A stretch of DNA of 64,000 nt from JBBRHQ01 sp963720735 (GTDB taxonomy: Bacteria > Actinomycetota > Thermoleophilia > Solirubrobacterales > 70-9): positions 1 through 64,000 of the forward strand of contig CAVRGL010000011.1 in assembly GCA_963720735.1 (NCBI GenBank), written 5' to 3'. Positions within the stretch are counted from its first letter, which is position 1. The number at the start of each line of letters is the position of its first letter. The notes under the pieces are model-generated. The model had not been told where the DNA came from. It saw only the letters and a list, made by a program, of their open reading frames with translations, and searched no databases. A program made the translations under genes and the position numbers. Positions 9,294 to 15,530 of this stretch are shown piece by piece.

Positions 9294-9347
9294 TCAAGGT
9301 TCACTGACGTCGAGGGCAACGCCTTCCACCTGATCGTCGCCTGCTGA
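9294..9347 (+). pseudogene. Possible 3' remnant of a VOC/glyoxalase-domain gene
   Basis: Immediately after the tRNA, one frame reads SRFTDVEGNAFHLIVAC and then stops at 9345–9347. FTDxEGNxFHL is the typical C-terminal strand of VOC (glyoxalase/bleomycin resistance) proteins. No start codon or upstream domain exists because the tRNA gene occupies the space. I read it as the leftover end of a gene cut off at the tRNA boundary. It is short, so chance similarity is possible. Confidence 0.35.
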
Positions 9348-9395
9348 GCTTGCCGCCGGCTCAAACCCCCGCACCGGGCTGCCGATGAACCCCCG

Positions 9396-10127
9396 GTGAG
9401 CGCCAATCAGTACGTATTCACCGAGGGGGTGCGGGCGACGCGCTCGACCTTCGAGCGTTGGAGCGGCGATCCCTGGCCGGTCCTGCGCGGATGGCTCGCC
9501 CTCAGCCTGGCGATCGCGCTGACCCTGCTGGGCGCCGTATGGGTGGTTTCCGGCCTGCTGACGCCGGACCTCACCCCGATCCATCTCCCCGGCCTCACGG
9601 AGCCGTCGGAGCCGGGCGACCTGGCGCCGATCCTGTTTCGCAACTCCCTGGTCCTGGCCCTGCACGCGACTGCCTGCGTCGCCGGCTTCATCGCCGGCGC
9701 GTCGATGCCGATCGCCGCCGCCCGGCGGAGCGGCTTCTCACGCTGGGTCCACGTCAAGGCGGGTGAGCTGGCGATCGTCTTCGTCGCCGCGGTGACCCTC
9801 TTCTCGCTCAGCACCCAGGCCTTCTACCTCGGCTTCCAGGGCGCGACGATCTCCTCCCAACTCGACATCTCCCGGGGGCAGCTGATCCTCAGCGTCCTCC
9901 CGCACGCCGTGCCCGAGCTGATGGCGCTCTTCCTGCCGCTCGCCGCCTGGCTGATCGCAAGCCGGCGCGGGGCCTGGAACCAGCTGCTGGCGGCGACGGT
10001 GATCACCGTGCTGATAGCGATACCGGTGCTGATCATCTGCGCGCTGATCGAGGTCTACGTCTGGCCCCACATCCTCGAGGCGATGTCGCCGAACGGCCCG
10101 CATACACTCGACCTGTGGGGCCCCTGA
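9396..10127 (+). CDS. SpoIIM-like (DUF95) integral membrane protein
   Basis: A 243-residue polytopic membrane protein starting at GTG 9396. About five hydrophobic segments are visible: LALSLAIALTLLGAVWVVSG, LVLALHATACVAGFIAGA, LAIVFVAAVTLFSL, LPHAVPELMALFLPLAAWLI and VITVLIAIPVLIICALIEVY. The PHAVPELMALF motif and following layout match the stage II sporulation protein M/DUF95 family. In non-sporulating actinobacteria its role is unknown. It overlaps the next gene by 13 bp, suggesting coupling. Nothing in the window suggests sporulation. Confidence 0.65.
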   Translation: MSANQYVFTEGVRATRSTFERWSGDPWPVLRGWLALSLAIALTLLGAVWVVSGLLTPDLTPIHLPGLTEPSEPGDLAPILFRNSLVLALHATACVAGFIAGASMPIAAARRSGFSRWVHVKAGELAIVFVAAVTLFSLSTQAFYLGFQGATISSQLDISRGQLILSVLPHAVPELMALFLPLAAWLIASRRGAWNQLLAATVITVLIAIPVLIICALIEVYVWPHILEAMSPNGPHTLDLWGP

Positions 10128-10909
10128 GCGACGGCTACATCCGCCTGGTCCACTGGAGCGAGGAGGAGGCGCCGGAGCGGGCCGCCCGGCTGGAGCGGTT
10201 CGGATACGAAGTCGAGGCGACGGTCCCCGGGACCTCGATCGGGATCCGCGAGCTGAGCGCCCGCCCTCCGGCGGCCTTCGTCATCGACCTCTCCCGCCTG
10301 CCCTCCCACGGCCGTGAGGTCGCCCGCTCGGTGCGCCAGTCGAAGGCGCTGCGCGCCGTCCCGGGCCTCTTCCTCGCGGGCAAGCCGGAGAAGGTCGCCC
10401 AGGCCGAGGACGAGTTCCCCGATGCCTGCTTCGCCGAGTGGGAGCAGGCCGGCGACGCGCTCGCCGAGGCGATCGCGCATCCCCCTGTCGAGGCGGTCGT
10501 CCCGGTATCGGATTCGGGGCCACATTCCGGGACCCCGCTGCCGCGGAAGCTGGGGATCAAGCCGGGCTCCGTGGTTGTGCTGATAGGTGCGCCGGAGCGC
10601 TTCGAGACCACCCTCGGCGAGCTACCCGATGGCGTCGTGCTGCGGCGCGGCAACCGCGGCGCCCGCGGCATCACGATCCTCTTCGAGACCTCGGCCGCGG
10701 GCCTGCGCAAGCGGATCGCGGCTGTCGCCGGGGCCGCGGGGGAGGGGATGCTGTGGATCGCCTGGCCGAAGGGATCCTCGCCGATCGAAGCCGATCTCTC
10801 CGAGGGCGAGGTGAGGAAGATTGCCCTCGGCGCCGGGCTCGTCGACAGCAAGGTCTGTGCGATCGACGAGGACTGGTCCGGGCTGCGGTTCACGCGGCGT
10901 CGCGCCTGA
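10115..10909 (+). CDS. Receiver-like domain fused to a DUF3052 domain
   Basis: A 264-residue protein with two parts. Residues about 1–125 have the size and hydrophobic pattern of a response-regulator receiver fold (AAFVIDLSRLPSHGREVARS, then GLFLAGKPEKVAQAE) but lack a clear phospho-acceptor acidic cluster. Residues about 140–264 match DUF3052: LGIKPGSVVVLIGAPERFE, then LWIAWPKGSSPIEADLSEG and GLVDSKVCAIDEDWSGLRF. DUF3052 is widespread in actinobacteria, usually as a stand-alone protein of about 130–150 residues; its function is unknown to me. The start overlaps the membrane-protein gene by 13 bp. Confidence 0.65.
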   Translation: MGPLSDGYIRLVHWSEEEAPERAARLERFGYEVEATVPGTSIGIRELSARPPAAFVIDLSRLPSHGREVARSVRQSKALRAVPGLFLAGKPEKVAQAEDEFPDACFAEWEQAGDALAEAIAHPPVEAVVPVSDSGPHSGTPLPRKLGIKPGSVVVLIGAPERFETTLGELPDGVVLRRGNRGARGITILFETSAAGLRKRIAAVAGAAGEGMLWIAWPKGSSPIEADLSEGEVRKIALGAGLVDSKVCAIDEDWSGLRFTRRRA

Positions 10910-10923
10910 TTACCATATGTAGC

Positions 10924-10953
10924 TTGACACTTACGTAAGGATCTGCTTACCTA
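10924..10953 (+). promoter_or_regulatory. Promoter and likely operator of the arsR-like gene
   Basis: TTGACA (10924–10929) is followed after 18 bases by TACCTA (10948–10953), six bases before the ATG, so the transcript would be leaderless. The perfect palindrome CTTACGTAAG (10930–10939) fills the start of the spacer, and half of it recurs as CTTAC at 10946–10950. This is a good site for autorepression by the encoded ArsR protein. Confidence 0.6.
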
Positions 10954-10959
10954 TGATCC

Positions 10960-11367
10960 ATGGCGACGGAGCTCACCCGACCCGACACGGAGCGGACGGA
11001 CCTTGTCGCCCGCGCGATCGCCGAGCCACGGCGCCGGCAGATCCTCTCCCTTACACGTGACGGGGAGCTGAGCGCCGGCGAGATCGCCGCCGGCTTCGAG
11101 ATCAGCCGCCCGGCGGTCTCCCAGCACATCGCGGTGCTCCGCGACGCCGGCCTCCTGGCCGAGCGCCGCGAGGGAACCCGCCGCCTCTACCGGGCCCGCC
11201 CCGAGGCACTGGCCGGCCTGCGCGACTTCATCGAGGGATTCTGGACCGAGCGGCTCGAGCGGCTGAAGCTCGCCGCCGAGCTCGAACAGCAAAGGAGGAA
11301 CAAGAGTGCCAAGCACAGACACCACAGCCGCGGTCGAGATGGCGACACGGGTCGAGGCAAGCCCTGA
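10960..11367 (+). CDS. ArsR-family winged-helix repressor
   Basis: A 135-residue winged-helix regulator. The HTH is clear: AIAEPRRRQILSLTRDG, EIAAGFEISRPAVSQHIAVL, DAGLLAERREGTRRLYR. No metal-binding Cys/His cluster (ELCVCDL type) is seen, so it is not a typical metal sensor. It belongs to the ArsR proteins paired with SRPBCC/AHSA1 genes. Its end overlaps the next gene by 62 bp. The C-terminus (HRHHSRGRDGDTGRGKP) is basic and poorly conserved and lies in the overlap. A palindrome in its promoter suggests autoregulation. Confidence 0.9.
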   Translation: MATELTRPDTERTDLVARAIAEPRRRQILSLTRDGELSAGEIAAGFEISRPAVSQHIAVLRDAGLLAERREGTRRLYRARPEALAGLRDFIEGFWTERLERLKLAAELEQQRRNKSAKHRHHSRGRDGDTGRGKP

Positions 11368-11776
11368 GGCGATCTTCGGCTTCTTCACCGAGCCCGACAA
11401 GATGATCCAGTGGATGGGGCGCGAGGCGCAGCTCGACCCCCAGCCGGGCGGTCTCTTCCGTTGCGACGTCAACGGTCGCAGCATTGCCTCGGGAACCTTC
11501 ATCGAGGTCGAGCCGCCCCGCAGGGTCGTGTTCAGCTTCGGTTGGGAGCGCGGAGAGAGCGTCGTGCGGCCGGGCGCCAGCACGGTCGAGGTGATCCTCG
11601 AGCCCGACGGTGGCGCGACCACGGTGCGCCTCATCCACCGCGACCTGCCGAGCGAGGACGCGGCCAGCTCGCACCGCGAGGGGTGGAGCCACTACATCGA
11701 TCGCCTCGTCGTCGTCGCCGCCGGCGGCGACCCAGGCGAGGACCCCTGGGCCGACCCCGACCGGGCCGCCAGTTAG
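11306..11776 (+). CDS. SRPBCC (AHSA1-like) domain protein
   Basis: A 156-residue protein with the helix-grip START/AHSA1 fold: ATRVEASPEAIFGFFTEPDK, MIQWMGREAQLDPQPGGLFR, FIEVEPPRRVVFSFGW and HREGWSHYIDRL. The GTG start at 11306 is set by a strong Shine–Dalgarno AGGAGG (11293–11298), seven bases upstream, inside the arsR-like gene. ArsR–AHSA1 pairs are common in actinobacteria; the ligand is unknown. Overlap with the regulator implies coupled expression. Confidence 0.85.
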   Translation: MPSTDTTAAVEMATRVEASPEAIFGFFTEPDKMIQWMGREAQLDPQPGGLFRCDVNGRSIASGTFIEVEPPRRVVFSFGWERGESVVRPGASTVEVILEPDGGATTVRLIHRDLPSEDAASSHREGWSHYIDRLVVVAAGGDPGEDPWADPDRAAS

Positions 11777-11869
11777 CCGGCTTCTCCCAAACCCGCGTCG
11801 AGTGGACGATTTCGTCTCCCATACTGACGATTTCGTCCCCTCGACCGCAGGGGGTCCGCCAGGGGTTCG

Positions 11870-11875
11870 TAAGAT
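11870..11875 (+). promoter_or_regulatory. Putative -10 box (TAAGAT) of leuS
   Basis: TAAGAT ends six bases before the GTG of leuS, predicting a leaderless transcript. The 105 bp upstream contain GACGATTTCGTC twice in similar form (about 11807–11836), a short repeat of unknown meaning. No T-box is visible. Confidence 0.4.
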
Positions 11876-11881
11876 CGCGAC

Positions 11882-14407
11882 GTGGAGCGATACGACGCAC
11901 GTGCGATCGAGGCCAAGTGGCAGCGGATCTGGGCCGAGGAGAGCACCTGGGAGGTGGCCAATCCCGGCCAGCCCGGGTTCGAGCCGGACCGCCCCAAGGC
12001 CTACGTGCTCGAGATGCTCCCCTATCCGTCGGGGGAGCCGCACGTCGGGCACCTGAAGACCTACGCGGTCGGTGACGCGATCGCCCATTTCCGCCGCCGC
12101 CACGGCTTTCAGGTGATCCACCCGATGGGCTACGACTCCTTCGGGCTGCCGGCTGAGAACAACGCGATCAAGACCGGGGAGCATCCCCGCGCCGCGACCG
12201 AGGCATCGATCGAGTCCTTCCGGCGCCAGTTCCAGGAATGGGGAATCTCGCTCGACTGGACCCGCGAGATCTCGACCCACTCGCCCGAGTATTACCGCTG
12301 GACCCAGTGGATATTCCTGCGGCTCTTCGAGCAGGGTCTGGCCTACCGGGCGATGGCGCCGGTGCAGTGGTGCCCCAAGGACGCCACCGTGCTCGCCCAC
12401 GAGCAGGTCATAGACGGGCGCTGCGAGCGTTGCGGCACCCCGGTCGAGCAGCGCAACCTCGAGCAGTGGTTCTTCCGGATCACCGACTACGCCGAACGCC
12501 TGCTGGCCGACTTCGACCGGCTCGAGAGCTGGCCCGAGCACGTAATCACGATGCAGCGCAACTGGATCGGTCGCTCCGAGGGCGCCGAGGTGACCTTCCG
12601 CTGCGAGGAGCTGGGGATCGACTTCCCCGTCTTCACCACCCGCCCCGACACGCTGTTCGGCGCGACCTTCTTCGTCCTCGCCCCCGAGCATCCCGCGCTC
12701 GAGGCGATGGTCGCCGGGAGCGCGGCCGAGGGACCGGTGCGCGACTACGTCAACGAGGTCGCGCGCGAGGCGGTCGAGGAGCGCGGCGACGAGAGCCGCG
12801 CGAAGACCGGTGTGGCCCTGGGGCGCACCGTCACCAACCCCGTCAACGGCGAAGAGATCCCGGTGTTCGTCGCCGACTACGTGCTGATGGACTATGGGAC
12901 TGGGGCAGTGATGGCGGTGCCCGCGCACGACCAGCGCGACTTCGACTTCGCCGAAGCGTATGACCTGCCCGTTAGGCAGGTCATACGCCAAACAATGCGC
13001 GGCAGCGCCGAGAGCGCTGCCGCGGTTTCAGAAGGGATCCGGCCCGTACAAGCCGATGATGAGCTTCCCTACATCGGCGACGGGGAGATGGTCAACTCCG
13101 GGCAGTTCGACGGGATGGGGAACCGCGAGGGCTTCGGCGAGATCGTCGGCTGGCTCGAAGACCAGGGACGGGGCGCCGAGGCGGTCAACTACCGGCTGCG
13201 CGACTGGCTGGTCTCCCGCCAGCGCTACTGGGGGGCTCCGATCCCGGTCGTCTACTGCGAGAAGTGCGGGATCGTCCCGGTGCCCGACGAGCAGCTGCCG
13301 GTCGTCCTGCCCGACATCGACGACTACTCACCGCAGGGGCGTAGCCCGCTGGCTGCCGCGGAGGAATGGGTGTCCACGGGGTGTCCCGAATGCGGCGGCA
13401 CGGCCAGGCGTGAGACGGACACCATGGACACCTTCGTCGACTCCTCCTGGTACTTCCTGCGCTATCTCGACCCCCGCAACGAGCAGGCTCCATGGGATCG
13501 CGAGGTGGCCGGCTACTGGATGCCCGTGGACCAGTACATCGGCGGGGTGGAGCACGCGATCCTGCACCTGATGTACGCGAGGTTCTTCACCAAGGCGCTC
13601 ACCGACATGGGCCACCTCGACGTGCAGGAGCCATTCGCGAACCTCTTCGCCCAGGGGATGATCACCCGCGACGGGGCGAAGATGTCGAAGTCGCGCGGCA
13701 ACACGGTCAGCCCGGCCGAGATCATCGAGCGCTACGGCGCCGACAGCGCCCGCACATACATCTGCTTCATGGGCCCACCGGAGCGCGGCGGCGACTGGAC
13801 CGACGAGGGTGTTGAAGGGGTGCACCGCTTCCTGGCGAGGCTGTGGAGGCTGGCCGCCGAGGCCGCCGAGGGCTCAGACGCGCCTGCCGACGACGCCGAA
13901 GGCGCGGCGCTCGAGCTGCGCCGCAAGGCCCACTGGGCGATCGACAAGGCGACCCGCGACTTCGAGCGCGGCTTCCAGTTCAACACGGTGATCGCCGCCG
14001 TGATGGAGCTGGTCAACGACGCCTACCGTCTGAAGCAGGGCCTGCACCGGGAAGCCGCCGGGGTGGCGGCCCTGGTCTTCGCTGCGCGCACTGCCGCCTC
14101 GCTGATCGAGCCGTTCGCACCCCACCTCGGCTGCGAGGTCTACGAGCGTCTCAGCGGCGGCGAGCGCCTAACCGAGCAGCCCTGGCCGCAGGCCGACCCG
14201 GAGCTGCTGGAGAGCGAGACGGTAACCGTCGCCGTGCAGGTGAACGGCAAGCTCCGCGACCGGGTCGAGGCGCCCGCGGACGCCTCCGAAGCCGCCCTGG
14301 TCGAGCTCGCCAACGCCAGCCCGAACGTCCGTCGTCATCTCGACGGCAAGGAGGTCGTCAAGCAAGTCGTGGTGCCCGGGAAGCTGGTCAACCTGGTCGC
14401 GCGCTGA
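11882..14407 (+). CDS. leuS: Leucyl-tRNA synthetase
   Basis: Charges tRNA-Leu. Class I signatures are present: PYPSGEPHVGHLKTY (HIGH equivalent HVGH, about residue 54), KMSKSRGNT (about residue 600), CP1 editing-domain motifs such as TTRPDTLFGATFFVL, MAVPAHDQRDFDFAEAYDLP, and the RQRYWGAPIP catalytic insert. The 841 residues are normal. The GTG start gives MERYDARAIEAKWQ, as expected. Oddity: at the end of the editing domain, residues about 358–381 are encoded by two perfect palindromes (12956–13024), giving a low-complexity RQTMRGSAESAAAVSEG stretch where relatives are variable. The frame is preserved. Confidence 0.97.
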   Translation: MERYDARAIEAKWQRIWAEESTWEVANPGQPGFEPDRPKAYVLEMLPYPSGEPHVGHLKTYAVGDAIAHFRRRHGFQVIHPMGYDSFGLPAENNAIKTGEHPRAATEASIESFRRQFQEWGISLDWTREISTHSPEYYRWTQWIFLRLFEQGLAYRAMAPVQWCPKDATVLAHEQVIDGRCERCGTPVEQRNLEQWFFRITDYAERLLADFDRLESWPEHVITMQRNWIGRSEGAEVTFRCEELGIDFPVFTTRPDTLFGATFFVLAPEHPALEAMVAGSAAEGPVRDYVNEVAREAVEERGDESRAKTGVALGRTVTNPVNGEEIPVFVADYVLMDYGTGAVMAVPAHDQRDFDFAEAYDLPVRQVIRQTMRGSAESAAAVSEGIRPVQADDELPYIGDGEMVNSGQFDGMGNREGFGEIVGWLEDQGRGAEAVNYRLRDWLVSRQRYWGAPIPVVYCEKCGIVPVPDEQLPVVLPDIDDYSPQGRSPLAAAEEWVSTGCPECGGTARRETDTMDTFVDSSWYFLRYLDPRNEQAPWDREVAGYWMPVDQYIGGVEHAILHLMYARFFTKALTDMGHLDVQEPFANLFAQGMITRDGAKMSKSRGNTVSPAEIIERYGADSARTYICFMGPPERGGDWTDEGVEGVHRFLARLWRLAAEAAEGSDAPADDAEGAALELRRKAHWAIDKATRDFERGFQFNTVIAAVMELVNDAYRLKQGLHREAAGVAALVFAARTAASLIEPFAPHLGCEVYERLSGGERLTEQPWPQADPELLESETVTVAVQVNGKLRDRVEAPADASEAALVELANASPNVRRHLDGKEVVKQVVVPGKLVNLVAR
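12956..13024 (+). repeat. Two tandem perfect palindromes inside leuS
   Basis: First hairpin: GCGTATGACCTGCC at 12956–12969 and its exact reverse complement at 12975–12988, loop CGTTA. Second hairpin: CGCGGCAGCGC at 12998–13008 with its complement at 13014–13024, loop CGAGA. Both lie in the coding sequence without breaking the frame. The first shares ATGACCTGC with the start of the murI-associated repeat, too short to prove kinship. Confidence 0.75.
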
Positions 14408-14443
14408 TGGCGTCTCCTCCCTCCCTCTGGTAGAAGTCGCGCA

Positions 14444-14845
14444 GTGCTTGTCAGGAGACTTGACGAGGCGGCCGTCGAGGAATGGCACCGGCTTCGCTCG
14501 CGCATCCTCATGGATGCCGGCGAGTTGGGCTCCCGCAACCTGTCGGTGACCTGGCTCGAGGTTCCCGGCGGCGCAGAGCAGACCCTGCACTCCGACGAGC
14601 AGGCCGAGCAGGTCTATGTCGTCGTCCGCGGGGCCGGGCGGATGTCGGTGGCCGGGGACGATCAGGAGGTGGAGGAGGGTGATCTGATCCTCGTCCCGCC
14701 GGCCACCGACCACGCGGTCAAGAACAGCGGCGACTCCGACCTCGCCCTACTCTCGATCCAGTCGCCCCCGGTCGCCGCCGCGGAGCTCTACGGAGCCCGC
14801 CTCGCCGAGTCGGCCGGCTACGACGACGAGGACGAGTTCCAGTAA
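14444..14845 (+). CDS. Cupin-domain protein
   Basis: A 133-residue single-domain cupin. Motif 1 is VPGGAEQTLHSDEQAEQVYVVVRGAG and motif 2 is EEGDLILVPPATDHAVKN, with candidate metal ligands in HSDEQAEQ and the second-motif His. Start GTG 14444 lies seven bases after TAGAAG. Small cupins bind sugars or metals or act as isomerases or dioxygenases; nothing here decides which. It stands between leuS and comEA and probably forms its own short transcript. Confidence 0.75.
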   Translation: MLVRRLDEAAVEEWHRLRSRILMDAGELGSRNLSVTWLEVPGGAEQTLHSDEQAEQVYVVVRGAGRMSVAGDDQEVEEGDLILVPPATDHAVKNSGDSDLALLSIQSPPVAAAELYGARLAESAGYDDEDEFQ

Positions 14846-14848
14846 CCG

Positions 14849-14873
14849 GCGCCTTCGGTCACCGAATAGGCGC
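14849..14873 (+). other. Hairpin after the cupin gene
   Basis: GCGCCTTCGG and CCGAATAGGCGC form a GC-rich stem with a two-base bulge, four bases after the cupin stop. There is no T-run, so it may be a factor-assisted terminator or an mRNA-stabilising end. Confidence 0.35.
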
Positions 14874-14917
14874 ACCGCGCGCGCGACGAGCCTGACCCGG
14901 CGCGGGACCCTGGCTCC

Positions 14918-15520
14918 GTGCCTGAGGTCTCTCGCTCACAGATCGCCGTCTACGGCGCGGTCGCGATCGCCGTGCTGCTGATCGGCGTCAGGGCGATCCG
15001 TGCCGAGGGTGAGGGCGAAAGCCCCGCGGGGGCCGCCTCCTGGGGGTCGGGGCAGAACTCCGGGAGCGGCTCGTTCGACCTGGCCTCCGAGGGCTCGGGT
15101 GACATCGTCGTCGACGTCGCCGGGGCGGTAGCCGACCCTGGCGTCTACCGGCTGCCGCCGGGAGCCCGGGTGGTCGATGCGGTGCGCAGGGCGGGCGGGC
15201 CGCTTCGCTCGTCGCTGCTCGGCGCCGTCAACCGGGCCGCAAGGCTGGCCGACGGCCAGCAGGTGGTGATCCCCAAGCGGGCTCCGGGCGGGGCCTCGAC
15301 CGCGACCGCCTCGGGCGGGGTAGACCAGGGCCCGATATCGCTGGGAACCGCGACCGCCGAGCAGCTCGAGACGATCGAGGGGATCGGCCCGGTCACGGCG
15401 GCGGACATCATCGATTTCCGCGACCAACACGGCGGGCTCGCCTCGGTGGAGCAGCTCAACCAGGTCAGCGGGATCGGCCCCGCGACCATGGAGGCCCTGC
15501 GAGACCGCCTGCAGCCCTGA
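14918..15520 (+). CDS. comEA: ComEA-like DNA-binding competence protein
   Basis: Membrane-anchored receptor for incoming double-stranded DNA in transformation. Order: an N-terminal membrane anchor (AVYGAVAIAVLLIGVRAI, residues 9–26), a Ser/Gly linker, an SLBB domain (about 65–125: VVDVAGAVADPGVYRLPPG), and a helix-hairpin-helix pair (about 140–198: LGTATAEQLETIEGIGPVTA, then LNQVSGIGPATMEALRD). 200 residues is standard. GTG 14918 is chosen because GACCCT precedes it by six bases and it places the anchor correctly. comEC follows after 10 bp. Confidence 0.93.
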   Translation: MPEVSRSQIAVYGAVAIAVLLIGVRAIRAEGEGESPAGAASWGSGQNSGSGSFDLASEGSGDIVVDVAGAVADPGVYRLPPGARVVDAVRRAGGPLRSSLLGAVNRAARLADGQQVVIPKRAPGGASTATASGGVDQGPISLGTATAEQLETIEGIGPVTAADIIDFRDQHGGLASVEQLNQVSGIGPATMEALRDRLQP

Positions 15521-15530
15521 GGGCTCGCGA

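Noticed and set aside
11777..11881. T-box or other riboswitch upstream of leuS
   Set aside because: The gap is only 105 bp, no T-box consensus or specifier hairpin is seen, and a -10-like box directly precedes the GTG, which leaves no leader.
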